Assembly (NCBI RefSeq): GCF_000515235.1
Contig: NZ_KI911558.1
Span: 2,449,896-2,513,895 of the forward strand
Reading direction: 5' to 3'
Source: Synechococcus sp. CC9616
GTDB lineage: Bacteria; Cyanobacteriota; Cyanobacteriia; PCC-6307; Cyanobiaceae
DNA: 64,000 nucleotides
Positions within the stretch are counted from its first letter, which is position 1, and the number at the start of each line of letters is the position of its first letter. Of this stretch, positions 7,734 through 16,772 are shown one piece after another. The translations under genes and the position numbers were made by a program. Below the pieces are notes generated by a model that saw only the letters and a list, made by a program, of their open reading frames with translations, ran no database searches and was not told the origin of the DNA.

Positions 7734-9947
7734 ATGGCAACGAAATTTCCTTCGTTCAGCCAGGGTCTGGCTCAGGACCCGACAACCCGCCGTATTTGGT
7801 ACGGGATCGCCACGGCTCACGACTTCGAGAGCCATGACGGAATGACGGAAGAGCGTCTTTATCAGAAGCTCTTCTCCACCCATTTCGGACACCTCGCGAT
7901 CATCGGCCTGTGGGTTTCGGGCAACCTGTTCCACATCGCCTGGCAGGGCAACTTCGAGCAGTGGGTCGCCGACCCCCTGCATGTGAAGCCCATCGCACAC
8001 GCAATCTGGGATCCCCACTTCGGTCAAGGTGCCATTGACGCCTTCACCCAGGCGGGTGCTTCATCCCCGGTGAATATTGCGTTCTCCGGTCTGTACCACT
8101 GGTGGTACACGATCGGTATGCGCAGCAACGCCGAGCTGTATCAGGGATCCATCTTCATGATGATCCTTTCGGCCTGGGCTCTGTTTGCTGGCTGGCTGCA
8201 TCTTCAGCCCAAGTTCCGACCCTCCCTGGCCTGGTTCAAGAACGCTGAATCACGCCTGAATCACCACCTCGCCGTACTTTTCGGCTTCAGCTCCATCGCC
8301 TGGGCCGGTCACCTGGTTCACGTGGCCATCCCTGAAGCCCGTGGTCAGCACGTTGGTTGGGACAACTTCACCAACGTTCTGCCTCACCCCGCCGGTCTTG
8401 GCCCTTTCTTCACCGGCAACTGGGGTGTGTATGCCGAGAACCCTGACTCCTTGAATCAGGTGTTCGGCAGCTCCGAAGGAGCCGGTACCGCGATCCTGAC
8501 CTTCCTTGGTGGTTTCCACCCCCAAAGCGAAGCGCTCTGGCTCACCGACATCGCCCATCACCATCTGGCCATCGGTTGCATCTTTGTGATCGCCGGCCAC
8601 ATGTACCGGACCAACTTCGGCATCGGTCACTCGATCCGCGAGATCCTCGAAGCCCACAACCCACCCAAGGGCACCCCTGGTGACCTGGGCGCTGGCCACA
8701 AGGGTCTTTACGACACGATCAACAACAGCCTGCACTTCCAGCTCGGCCTGGCTCTCGCCTCCCTGGGCGTGGTCACCAGCCTGGTGGCGCAGCACATGTA
8801 CTCGATGCCGTCGTATGCCTTCATCGCGAAGGACTACACAACCCAGGCAGCCCTCTATACCCACCACCAGTACATCGCCATTGCGTTGATGTGCGGCGCT
8901 TTTGCCCACGGTGCGATTTTCTTCATTCGTGACTACGACCCCGAAGCCAACAAGGACAACGTCCTGGCTCGGATGCTCGAGCACAAAGAAGCGATCATCA
9001 GCCACCTGAGCTGGGTGTCACTGTTCCTTGGCTTCCACACCCTCGGCCTTTACGTCCATAACGACGTGGTCGTGGCTTTCGGAACGCCTGAGAAGCAGAT
9101 CCTGGTGGAGCCCGTCTTTGCTCAATTCGTCCAAGCCGCATCCGGTAAGGCGATCTACGGCTTCGATGTGCTGCTCTCCAACGCGTCCAGTTCAGCCAGC
9201 CTGGCCTCCCAGAACATCCCTGGCGAGCACTACTGGCTGGATGCCATCAACGGCAACACGGATGTCTTCCTGCCCATTGGCCCTGGAGACTTCCTGGTTC
9301 ACCACGCCATTGCTCTGGGTCTGCACACCACAACCCTGATCCTGGTGAAGGGAGCTCTGGATGCCCGTGGCTCCAAGCTGATGCCAGACAAGAAGGACTT
9401 CGGTTACTCCTTCCCCTGCGACGGCCCTGGCCGTGGCGGTACCTGCGATATCTCGGCCTGGGATGCCTTCTACCTGGCGGTCTTCTGGGCTCTGAACACC
9501 GTGGGGTGGGTCACCTTCTACTGGCATTGGAAACATCTGGCGATCTGGTCCGGCAACGTGGCTCAGTTCAACGAATCCAGCACCTACCTGATGGGTTGGT
9601 TCCGCGATTACCTCTGGCTCAACTCCTCCCAGCTGATCAACGGCTACAACCCGTTCGGCAGTAACAACCTGGCCGTTTGGGCCTGGATGTTCCTGTTCGG
9701 TCACCTGGTGTGGGCCACCGGTTTTATGTTCCTGATCTCCTGGCGGGGTTACTGGCAGGAACTGATCGAAACCATCGTCTGGGCTCACCAGCGAAGCCCC
9801 ATCGCCAACATGATGGGCTGGCGCGACAAGCCTGTCGCTCTCTCGATTGTTCAGGCCCGTGTGGTTGGTCTGGCCCACTTCTCAGTGGGTTACGTGCTCA
9901 CTTACGCGGCATTCCTGATCGCGTCGACGTCAGGCAAGTTCGGTTGA
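7734..9947 (+). CDS. psaB: Photosystem I P700 apoprotein A2
   Basis: A 737-residue protein, full length for PsaB and paralogous to PsaA along its whole length. The N-terminus [20 protein letters not shown] is the standard one. Both FX-cluster cysteines are present in [14 protein letters not shown], as are the His-rich helices ([33 protein letters not shown]). It is the second gene of the psaAB operon and is followed 46 bases later by a strong terminator. Confidence 0.99.
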   Translation: MATKFPSFSQGLAQDPTTRRIWYGIATAHDFESHDGMTEERLYQKLFSTHFGHLAIIGLWVSGNLFHIAWQGNFEQWVADPLHVKPIAHAIWDPHFGQGAIDAFTQAGASSPVNIAFSGLYHWWYTIGMRSNAELYQGSIFMMILSAWALFAGWLHLQPKFRPSLAWFKNAESRLNHHLAVLFGFSSIAWAGHLVHVAIPEARGQHVGWDNFTNVLPHPAGLGPFFTGNWGVYAENPDSLNQVFGSSEGAGTAILTFLGGFHPQSEALWLTDIAHHHLAIGCIFVIAGHMYRTNFGIGHSIREILEAHNPPKGTPGDLGAGHKGLYDTINNSLHFQLGLALASLGVVTSLVAQHMYSMPSYAFIAKDYTTQAALYTHHQYIAIALMCGAFAHGAIFFIRDYDPEANKDNVLARMLEHKEAIISHLSWVSLFLGFHTLGLYVHNDVVVAFGTPEKQILVEPVFAQFVQAASGKAIYGFDVLLSNASSSASLASQNIPGEHYWLDAINGNTDVFLPIGPGDFLVHHAIALGLHTTTLILVKGALDARGSKLMPDKKDFGYSFPCDGPGRGGTCDISAWDAFYLAVFWALNTVGWVTFYWHWKHLAIWSGNVAQFNESSTYLMGWFRDYLWLNSSQLINGYNPFGSNNLAVWAWMFLFGHLVWATGFMFLISWRGYWQELIETIVWAHQRSPIANMMGWRDKPVALSIVQARVVGLAHFSVGYVLTYAAFLIASTSGKFG

Positions 9948-9993
9948 TTCATATCTGATCAACAGTCCATCTTCGAGTCGTTCTTGATGATTT

Positions 9994-10022
9994 CCTCGCC
10001 CGTTCGTCGGGCGAGGTTTTTT
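9994..10022 (+). terminator. Intrinsic terminator of psaAB
   Basis: A perfect 9-bp stem, CCTCGCCCG-TTCGT-CGGGCGAGG, followed at once by six T. It lies 46 bases after the psaB stop and ends the operon. Confidence 0.93.
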
Positions 10023-10143
10023 ATGGCTCGACTCTCAGGATGGTTCAGGTTGTGCCGTGAAAGATCAACTGGACTGGAAGTTTCCGGTCTGAAAAGGAAC
10101 CAGCTGTGAGACCAGTCATGCTGATGAGATAACGCCGCCCACG

Positions 10144-10167
10144 AAAAAGCCCCCTGGAGTGGGGGCT
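10144..10167 (-). terminator. Intrinsic terminator of the RTX-like gene
   Basis: On the minus strand AGCCCCC-ACTCCA-GGGGGCT forms a 7-bp stem followed by a run of T (plus-strand A5 at 10144-10148). It lies 33 bases after the stop of the gene ending at 10201. Confidence 0.85.
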
Positions 10168-10200
10168 GGAGCAAGTGAATTTGGATAGTCGGCGGAGCGT

Positions 10201-11019
10201 TCAGGCTGCGCCGAGAAGCACATCTGTCAGCGAGCCGCTGTCAGCTGGGTCGACGGAACGATGATCATGCCCGGAGTGGTCATGGCCTTCATGATCATGA
10301 TCATCTTCAACAGTAAATGGCTCGTCGGGAACGATATTCTTGTTGGATCCGCCTGAGTACTGAAGATCACCTTTGCTGAGCTTCGTGTCGAGAACTTTTG
10401 CGAGTGTGTGCTTGCCGGCTTTGATCAGTGAATCACCTTTTTTATTGGTGATCTTAATGTTGCCTTTGCCGTATCCATCAACCCGGATCACATCTTTTTT
10501 CTCATAGTCCTTGATCAGAGATGTGCCACCTCCTTCGATGTAGAAATAATCCTTACCGTTGCCGCCGATCATCGTGCAATCATCTCCGTCGGCATAGAGA
10601 TGGTCGTTTCCATCGCCTCCGAGAAGGGTGTCTTTCCCGTACCAGGTGAAGATTCTGTCATGGCCCTTCCCTCCCTCGTATTTGTGCTTTTCCCAATGAC
10701 CTGACATCAGGTCATCTTTGTTCGATCCTTTGACGAAAGTCTTTTTTGCTTTCGGAACTACAACATTGAAGTCGGCATAGTCAAGGACTTTGTCCGTCCA
10801 GGGATCGATGTAGTTGCCTTTGACATCGAGATTGTCATAGCCCTTCTCATAGAGTTCCTGAATGTCGTCATATAGGTCGCCAAGCTTGTCCTGGATATCA
10901 AGATCGGGGATCCATCCTTCGACTTCGTCCTTGACGTTGTCCAAACCATCTTGAACGTTGTCAGGAATTGCATCATCAACAATGTCGGTGACGTTGTCTT
11001 TGATGTTGCCTTTGCCCAT
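10201..11019 (-). CDS. RTX-like calcium-binding repeat protein with His/Asp-rich tail
   Basis: A 272-residue, very acidic protein. Residues 1-60 are amphipathic and rich in Asp and Asn. Three nonapeptide-type motifs follow at exact 18-residue spacing: GGKGHD (116), GGDGND (134) and GGNGKD (152), as in hemolysin-type beta-roll domains that fold on binding calcium. Residues 240-253 (DDHDHEGHDHSGHDH) are a metal-binding-like His/Asp stretch. There is no N-terminal signal peptide, as expected for type I secreted proteins, but no transporter genes are adjacent. It could be an exported surface or calcium-responsive protein. It stands alone with its own terminator. Confidence 0.7.
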   Translation of the reverse strand: MGKGNIKDNVTDIVDDAIPDNVQDGLDNVKDEVEGWIPDLDIQDKLGDLYDDIQELYEKGYDNLDVKGNYIDPWTDKVLDYADFNVVVPKAKKTFVKGSNKDDLMSGHWEKHKYEGGKGHDRIFTWYGKDTLLGGDGNDHLYADGDDCTMIGGNGKDYFYIEGGGTSLIKDYEKKDVIRVDGYGKGNIKITNKKGDSLIKAGKHTLAKVLDTKLSKGDLQYSGGSNKNIVPDEPFTVEDDHDHEGHDHSGHDHRSVDPADSGSLTDVLLGAA

Positions 11020-11167
11020 AACTTGGTAGTTGGTTTGACAATTTCATCTTTAGCAAAGGCGGCGACGTTTCAACATGTTTCGCCGGCTGCGACCTGAAAA
11101 AAGGTGATTTCTGGATCAACTCCGTTGGCGGTTCTGATGCTTAGCGTTCCGGCGTTGCTACAGGTGG

Positions 11168-11929
11168 ATGTTGGATCAATGGGAGCTTTTGCTGCGAAAC
11201 ATCGGCGAATGGCATGGCAGCTTCAACACCTACGACAGCGGGCTTCAGCTCAAAAGGCGTCAACCCTCGATCCTCACGCTTGAGCCAGCAGCGGCGGGTG
11301 TTCCGGTCAACCTCAGCCTGCTGTTCTGGCCGGACAATCCCTTGCCAGCTGAGAACCCCTATGGCGGTGAACCGGTCAAGCAGATCCGTCAGAGCTTTTA
11401 TCAGCCGGATCAACAGCTCACCTTTTTCCCGACGGGAAGCTTCTGCCGCGGATCCCTTCAGCTGGCTCCCTTCATCAGGTTCTACGCCGAGTTCTGCTTC
11501 CTGCTCGGCGATCGGCGTCATCGCCAGGTGTTGCTCTGGGATGGCTCGGGACGCTTCGACCATCCAGTGCTGATCAGCGAAATGCGTGCTGGCAGCCAGG
11601 CTGGTCAGCTTCCACAGCTTCAGCCCGAGTGGCTGACAGGGCAATGGCAGGGGCGCCAAGTTGTGATCACGGCAGAGGGCGGGCCCGCGGACACGCAGGA
11701 GTCGGCCTGCTCGCTGCGGCTCACGCCCTCTGATCTCACCACGCTGCGTTGCCTTCCCGATGGTGGTGGCTTCATCGCACCCAGTCCGGTGACGCAGCGT
11801 TCTGGTTTCACCGTTGAGGCGTGGTGGCTGGCCTCTCCGCAGCATCTGGAACGCCTGCTTCGCCACTACAGCGACAGTGGATCCTTGCTGGCTTCACAAC
11901 AGCAGGTGCTGCAGAAGCTGGTGGCCTGA
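11168..11929 (+). CDS. DUF3598-type protein
   Basis: A 253-residue soluble protein that resembles cyanobacterial DUF3598 proteins: it opens with a QWELLLRNIGEWHGSF segment and continues with beta-rich sequence (RQSFYQPDQQLTFFPTGSF; FYAEFCFLLGDRRHRQVLLWDG). Such proteins have a predicted calycin-like barrel, the fold also used by phycobilin lyases, but no chromophore link is shown here. Cytoplasmic, function unknown. The ATG at 11168 starts directly with the conserved segment. The next gene begins 17 bases after its stop and may be cotranscribed. Confidence 0.7.
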   Translation: MLDQWELLLRNIGEWHGSFNTYDSGLQLKRRQPSILTLEPAAAGVPVNLSLLFWPDNPLPAENPYGGEPVKQIRQSFYQPDQQLTFFPTGSFCRGSLQLAPFIRFYAEFCFLLGDRRHRQVLLWDGSGRFDHPVLISEMRAGSQAGQLPQLQPEWLTGQWQGRQVVITAEGGPADTQESACSLRLTPSDLTTLRCLPDGGGFIAPSPVTQRSGFTVEAWWLASPQHLERLLRHYSDSGSLLASQQQVLQKLVA

Positions 11930-11946
11930 GGACCCAGTCGCTATCG

Positions 11947-12318
11947 ATGGAGGGTTGTCTCCTGCCGTTGATGCATCACCGCTCGATCTGGACGTTCGTC
12001 GTCTTGCTGCTGTCCTCTGCTGCATCCATGCCCTCGGCACATCCGGAGACGCGGCAGGTGTTCTGTCATCTCAATGTGAAGTCGTCGGTGATCAAGAAGA
12101 CCCAGAACGCAGCCCGTTGCCAGTTCAGTCAGTACCAGGGCAACGCCTATGTGGTTCTCTACCCGGGCAATCGTTCACCGCTCGAATTTCAGTTCCCCAC
12201 CAGCAAGCAGAACCTCACTTACCAGCGCACCAATGAAGACGGTGGCATCAAATTCAGCACGCCGACCCTCACGCTGAAGGTGTTCTGGGCTGATCCAGGC
12301 ACCAATCATCGCTTCTGA
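11947..12318 (+). CDS. Small secreted protein of unknown function
   Basis: From ATG 11947 (an alternative Met lies 8 codons later) the 123-residue product has a hydrophobic segment, about residues 13-27 (IWTFVVLLLSSAASM), that looks like a signal peptide. A short mature region follows with two Cys (VFCHLNVKSS, AARCQFSQYQG) that could form a disulfide. I recognise no family. It lies close behind the DUF3598-type gene and converges on the RND pump gene. Confidence 0.6.
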   Translation: MEGCLLPLMHHRSIWTFVVLLLSSAASMPSAHPETRQVFCHLNVKSSVIKKTQNAARCQFSQYQGNAYVVLYPGNRSPLEFQFPTSKQNLTYQRTNEDGGIKFSTPTLTLKVFWADPGTNHRF

Positions 12319-12336
12319 GCAGGACGGCCCAGTTGA

Positions 12337-15300
12337 TTAGCTGAGGCTTCGACGTTTCAGGATCAGATACACGGCCGGCACGACAAACAAGGAGAGCAGT
12401 GACGACACCAGCAGGCCGCTGAACACCACCGTGCCGATGCTGATCTGCTTGGCGGACCCCGTACCCGTCGCCAGTAAAAAGGGCAGGAAACCCGAAAGCG
12501 AGGTGATCGCCGTGAGCAGGATCGGACGCATCCGGCTCACGGCTGCACCGTGAATGGCCTCCCGCAAGGCAAGTCCAGCGGCCAAACGCTGATTGGCGAA
12601 TTCCACGATCAAGATGCCGTTCTTGGCCGCGAGGCTCACCAGCACCAGAAGACCCATTTGGCCATAGACATCCAGCGGTAAACCGCGCAGCTTCAGGCCG
12701 ATCAAGGCACCCATCAGCGCGATCGGCACCGTGAGCAGGATGATCAGTGGATCGACGAAACTTTCGTAGAGGCCGGCCAGCAGCAGATAGATCACCACCA
12801 CGCCGAGGCTGAACAGAATCCAGGTCATCTCTGCGGCCTGGCGTTCCTCCTGGGCAAGCCCTGTAAAGGCGAGGCTGATGTTGTTGCCCCCTACCGAGTC
12901 GCCGGCTTGCTCAAGCAGCTCAATCGCCCGGCCCGTGCTCACACCCTCGTTGGGAACAGCTGTGATGGTGATCGAGCGGTTGAGGTCGTAATGCGGAATG
13001 CTGTTCGCTCCCTCTTCTCGCGTCAGGGTCGCCACAGTCGCGACCGACACCAGCTCGCCACTGCGACTGCGCACCTTCAATCCCGTTAAATCCTGGGGGC
13101 CAGCCCGTTCTCTCCCGTCAAGCTGGATATAGATCCGTCGGATTTCTCCGCCTTCGTAGGTGTCATCGACATAACGGCCTCCGATGGCGGTGCCGATGTT
13201 CTGCAGGGTGCTGGCCACATCCAGATCGAGAGCTGCCATTAGCTCACGATCCAGTTCCAGTCGCCAGCGTGGCGAGCTGGCATCAAATCTGGTGCTTACC
13301 CGCTCAAAGGCTTCGCTCTGTTTGGCCGTCTCAATGAAGCGTTGGGCCACCGATTCAAAGTTCTGGAGACTGAGACGTCCGCCACTGCGGTCGAGCAGCT
13401 CCATCGAGAGAGCCGATTCGCTGCTGAAGCCACGCACCGTTGGAGGGGTGGTCACAACGACCCTGGCGTTATCGATGCTGGAGCGGAGCGCTGAACTCAG
13501 CCGCCGTTTGACCGCTTCACTGCTTTGCTCCGCACCAGGCCGTTCCCGTTTGGGCAGGAGCCTGAGAAAGAAGGCCCCTTTGTCTTCACCGCTTTGGCCG
13601 AAGGAGAAGCCGGCATAGAAATTACCGGTACGGATCAAGGGCTCTTTGGCAATCACGCCACGGATCTGCTCCATCACGCGGCTTGTGCGCTCCAGACTGG
13701 CGCCCTCGGGGAGGCTGAAATAGCCGCGGATCTGGCTCTGATCTTCGTTGGGGATGAAGGCTGTCGGCATGTTGACGAGCCCGATTCCTGTCAACAGCAG
13801 GCCTGCCATCAGTAAAACTGCCACCAATCGACCGCGTTGCAGCCAGCGCTCCAGCAGCCGGGCGTAGCGCTCCTGCAGTGCTCCCATACCTCGGCGCAGG
13901 CCCCTGGAGACCCGTCGCAGCGCGCCGGGCAAGCGTCCATCCCCCCGATGCAGCACCCTGGCGCAGGCCATCGGTGTGAAAGTGAGGGCGTTCAGCGTGG
14001 AGAACAGGATCGCTCCGCTGATCGCCAGGGCGATCGGTTGATAGAGGCGGCCGATCGAACCTGGAATCAACAGAACGGGCAAGAACACCGCCGCCAGCAC
14101 CAGCGAGGTGGCCACCACGGCACCGGCGAGCTCCGCCATCGCATCTTCCGACGCTTGCTGCGGTTCATCTCCGCGCTCGATGCGGCCGGAGATGTCTTCA
14201 CTCACCACGATGGCGTCGTCCACCACGATTCCTGTGGCAAGCACCAGGCCGAAGAGGATCAAGGTGTTCAGTTCCGACCCGCTGAGGCGCACCACCATCA
14301 GGCTGCCCACCAGAGCCACAGGAACGGCGAGGCCTGGAATCATGGCCAGGCGCCAGCGCCCGAGGAACAGCAGCAGCACCATCAGCACGAGCAGCACCGC
14401 ATCCCGGAGAGCCGAGAAGGTGAGCATCAGGTTGTCGCGAACCGTGTCGGCAACATCCGTGATCACCTGCATCTCCACGCCAGGCGGGTAGCTGGGCTCG
14501 CGTTCCTTCAACAGGGCCATCACGCGCTGGCTCACCTCGATGGCATTGGCGCCGTCCCGCTGATAGATGCCGACTCCCATCGAGCGTTGGCCCTCAAGGT
14601 TGATGGCCGTATTGCTATAGCGGCTCTGGCCCAGTTCAACCCGGCCGACATCCCGCAGTCGCAGCGTTCCTCCATCCCCCAGGCTTTTCACCACGAGGTT
14701 TTCAAGGTCCTCGACGCTGCGCAGTCGTCCTTCGGCATCGACGGGCAAGCTGATCAGCTGCCCCTCGGGAGCAGGTGACGCTCCCAGGTTGCCGATTGCA
14801 GCGAGCACGTTTTGTTCGGCAAGAGCCTGGGTGACGTTGTTGATCGTGAGATTCGCCTGCTCTAGTCGGCTGGCATCCAGCCAGAGGCGAAAGGCCAGTT
14901 CATCTCCTCCGAAAATGAACACCCGCCCAACGCCTGGAATCGTGAGCAAGGCGTTCCGAACGCTCTGATCGATCCAGCCGCGCAGGTAGGTCGAGGAATA
15001 CAGCCCCTGCTCATGACTGAAGCCGAGGATCATCAGCAGGTCATCGGAGGAGCGGCTGACCTGCAGACCCTGACGAGAGACCGACTGGGGCAAGCGTCGG
15101 GTCGCCAGATTCACTTCGTTCTGGACCTTGATCGCATTCAGTTCAGGGTCTCCTTCGCTGAAGCGCAGACTCACGCTGGCGCCACCCTGTCGGCTGCTTG
15201 AGGTGATGCTTTCAACGCCCTCCAATCCGTTCAGCTGCTGTTCCAGGACGGCCGTGACGCTCTGCTCCACGACCTCAGGCGAGGCGGCTGGAAAGGTTGC

Positions 15301-15456
15301 TCGCACGCTCACCCGTGTTGGGGCGAGCTGGGGCATGTCCTCCAGTCCCAGGCCCATCATGGCCGTGAAGCCCGCCAACAGAATGAGCAGGCTGCAGACG
15401 ATGGTGAGGACCGGTCTGCGCAGAAACGGCTGGGAAAGCGACCGCACCGACGGCAC
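12337..15456 (-). CDS. RND-family efflux pump inner-membrane subunit (AcrB type)
   Basis: A 1039-residue proton-driven RND transporter. It has the expected order: an N-terminal helix (LTIVCSLLILLAGFTAMMGL), a porter domain, a helix bundle with the paired acidic residues of the proton relay (TGIVVDDAIVVSED), a second porter domain and a C-terminal helix bundle. The length matches the hydrophobe/amphiphile efflux (HAE1) group. AcrB-type pumps need a periplasmic adaptor and an outer-membrane channel; neither gene is next to it, so partners must be encoded elsewhere. Substrate unknown; export of drugs, lipids or cell-envelope compounds is likely. Confidence 0.93.
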   Translation of the reverse strand: MPSVRSLSQPFLRRPVLTIVCSLLILLAGFTAMMGLGLEDMPQLAPTRVSVRATFPAASPEVVEQSVTAVLEQQLNGLEGVESITSSSRQGGASVSLRFSEGDPELNAIKVQNEVNLATRRLPQSVSRQGLQVSRSSDDLLMILGFSHEQGLYSSTYLRGWIDQSVRNALLTIPGVGRVFIFGGDELAFRLWLDASRLEQANLTINNVTQALAEQNVLAAIGNLGASPAPEGQLISLPVDAEGRLRSVEDLENLVVKSLGDGGTLRLRDVGRVELGQSRYSNTAINLEGQRSMGVGIYQRDGANAIEVSQRVMALLKEREPSYPPGVEMQVITDVADTVRDNLMLTFSALRDAVLLVLMVLLLFLGRWRLAMIPGLAVPVALVGSLMVVRLSGSELNTLILFGLVLATGIVVDDAIVVSEDISGRIERGDEPQQASEDAMAELAGAVVATSLVLAAVFLPVLLIPGSIGRLYQPIALAISGAILFSTLNALTFTPMACARVLHRGDGRLPGALRRVSRGLRRGMGALQERYARLLERWLQRGRLVAVLLMAGLLLTGIGLVNMPTAFIPNEDQSQIRGYFSLPEGASLERTSRVMEQIRGVIAKEPLIRTGNFYAGFSFGQSGEDKGAFFLRLLPKRERPGAEQSSEAVKRRLSSALRSSIDNARVVVTTPPTVRGFSSESALSMELLDRSGGRLSLQNFESVAQRFIETAKQSEAFERVSTRFDASSPRWRLELDRELMAALDLDVASTLQNIGTAIGGRYVDDTYEGGEIRRIYIQLDGRERAGPQDLTGLKVRSRSGELVSVATVATLTREEGANSIPHYDLNRSITITAVPNEGVSTGRAIELLEQAGDSVGGNNISLAFTGLAQEERQAAEMTWILFSLGVVVIYLLLAGLYESFVDPLIILLTVPIALMGALIGLKLRGLPLDVYGQMGLLVLVSLAAKNGILIVEFANQRLAAGLALREAIHGAAVSRMRPILLTAITSLSGFLPFLLATGTGSAKQISIGTVVFSGLLVSSLLSLFVVPAVYLILKRRSLS

Positions 15457-15484
15457 GCAGCTGGCAGGTGAATCCTGGCAGCAG

Positions 15485-15523
15485 AAAACCCCTGGTTGAC
15501 GTTCACCGTCCCCCAGGGGTTTT
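15485..15523 (-). terminator. Terminator of psaI-psaL
   Basis: A perfect 11-bp stem, AAAACCCCTGG / CCAGGGGTTTT, with a 17-base loop. The A and T ends make it work in both directions. It lies 39 bases after the psaL stop and separates psaIL from the RND gene on the same strand. Confidence 0.85.
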
Positions 15524-15562
15524 GCTTAAGCGTAGATCTCAGTGATTCAGGGACCCTGAATG

Positions 15563-16054
15563 TCAGCCGACACTCCAGACACCCGAAGCGATCTTGAACA
15601 GATCCTGAACGTGCACTGTGCTGCACAGGAACCAGGCGAACACGGCGCCGCCGCAGCCGCCGAGCCAGAACCCGCTGGTGAAATCGGCCCAGCCGGTGCG
15701 GGTGAACAGGTCGGCCGGTGGATTGCCGACGGTGGCATCGGCAGGAGGAATGTTGGGCTGTTTGCCGGGCTGGTTGTACAGCAGGAACAGCAGGGTGAGG
15801 ATGTGAACCGCTCCGATGGCCGCAAGAAGGCCAGCGGTCTGCTGGTATTCGGTGTTGCGCAGCGGGCCGCAGATGGTGAACGGTCCGAAGAGCAGATATC
15901 CGAAGGCCGCACCGGTCTCAAGACCGCGGAAGTTCGGTGAAATGCCCTGGCGGTACAGGGGCAGGTTGTTTATCAGCCCCTTGATGAAGTAACCGCTGTT
16001 CACCGGGGTGGCGAGGTTGCCGACGCAGGGGTCGGACACTGGAGTGACAGTCAT
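15563..16054 (-). CDS. psaL: Photosystem I subunit XI
   Basis: A 163-residue PsaL, a thylakoid protein with hydrophobic segments ([55 protein letters not shown]). PsaL sits at the centre of the cyanobacterial PSI trimer and binds chlorophyll. The family N-terminal motif is present ([14 protein letters not shown]). It is the second gene of psaI-psaL, 43 bases after psaI, and is followed by a strong terminator. Confidence 0.97.
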   Translation of the reverse strand: MTVTPVSDPCVGNLATPVNSGYFIKGLINNLPLYRQGISPNFRGLETGAAFGYLLFGPFTICGPLRNTEYQQTAGLLAAIGAVHILTLLFLLYNQPGKQPNIPPADATVGNPPADLFTRTGWADFTSGFWLGGCGGAVFAWFLCSTVHVQDLFKIASGVWSVG

Positions 16055-16097
16055 TGACGTGAAGTGCTGAGGGTTGATGGCGATCCGCAGCCTGCGG

Positions 16098-16214
16098 TCA
16101 CTCGGCAGCGGTGATCACTCGACCGACGAGGACGATGAACACTGCGGGAAAAACGATTCCTGTGATGGGGACGAAAATCGCAGGCAGCCATGCAGCGGCG
16201 AAATCTCCAGTCAT
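16098..16214 (-). CDS. psaI: Photosystem I subunit VIII
   Basis: A 38-residue single-helix protein. The sequence [18 protein letters not shown] is the typical PsaI transmembrane segment, followed by [11 protein letters not shown]. PsaI lies next to PsaL in PSI and helps hold it in the trimer, and the two genes are adjacent here. The ATG at 16214 gives MTGDFAAAW, the expected start; longer readings run into the promoter region. Confidence 0.95.
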   Translation of the reverse strand: MTGDFAAAWLPAIFVPITGIVFPAVFIVLVGRVITAAE

Positions 16215-16238
16215 GTCGAGGCCAAAAGCTTCGCCGGT

Positions 16239-16258
16239 ACTGTAGAGATCACTGATCT
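16239..16258 (-). promoter_or_regulatory. Probable psaI promoter -10 with adjoining palindrome
   Basis: A TACAGT -10-like hexamer (plus 16239-16244) lies 25 bases before the psaI ATG. Directly upstream, where the spacer to -35 would be, is a perfect 13-base palindrome, AGATCA-C-TGATCT (16246-16258). That position would let a bound factor block or activate transcription. The factor is unknown. Confidence 0.4.
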
Positions 16259-16304
16259 GAAGGCTTCTCCCAAGCCCGATCGGCGACATAAAAGTTCAAC
16301 CCAG

Positions 16305-16772
16305 ATGCAGAACGTTCTCCTTCCAGGCGCCGCAGTTCTCCTGGTTGTTGCGGTGTGGTGGCGAGGCCGCTCGGGGCGACCGATGCTGCGCAGCACCGAT
16401 GCCAGCAATGTTGCTGCGCTGAACAGGGTCCAGTTGTCGAGGGTGATTTCAGAGCCTGAAACCGCAGCCGCGGATCAACCGGTCCCTGTGGAGGTCTGGC
16501 AGCCCCCACGCACGGAGCGTGAGTGCCTGGAGCTCAAGACCCGTCTGCGATTGGCCATGAACGGAGGACCGGAAGAGCGCCTGGAAGCCGTCCGGATTGC
16601 GGCGCGCTGGGGCTCGGCGATGGCGCTGCCTTTGCTGCGGCGCGCCTTGCGCGATAGCGACAGCCGTGTTGTGGAGGAAGCCGCTGCTGCCATTGCACCC
16701 CAACGAGGGGCGACGCGACGCCTGCCTGTTCAGCCCGCTCGCCCGCCTCGCAATGTTGCCCGCACCCGATAA
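16305..16772 (+). CDS. Membrane-anchored HEAT-repeat-like protein
   Basis: A 155-residue protein from ATG 16305. One N-terminal helix (VLLPGAAVLLVVAVWW) is followed by a basic linker and a C-terminal helical pair (LEAVRIAARWGSAMALPLLRRAL, then DSDSRVVEEAAAAI) that resembles one HEAT/PBS-lyase-type repeat. Such repeats usually mediate protein contacts. An earlier in-frame ATG would run through the psaI promoter region, so the later start is chosen. Its 3' end overlaps the convergent glycosyltransferase gene by 43 bases. Function unknown. Confidence 0.6.
   Translation: MQNVLLPGAAVLLVVAVWWRGRSGRPMLRSTDASNVAALNRVQLSRVISEPETAAADQPVPVEVWQPPRTERECLELKTRLRLAMNGGPEERLEAVRIAARWGSAMALPLLRRALRDSDSRVVEEAAAAIAPQRGATRRLPVQPARPPRNVARTR

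Noticed and set aside
13837-14778. 313-codon plus-strand frame inside the RND gene
   Set aside because: Antisense shadow, rich in Gln, His, Arg and Ala without any domain; the RND frame on the other strand is unmistakable.
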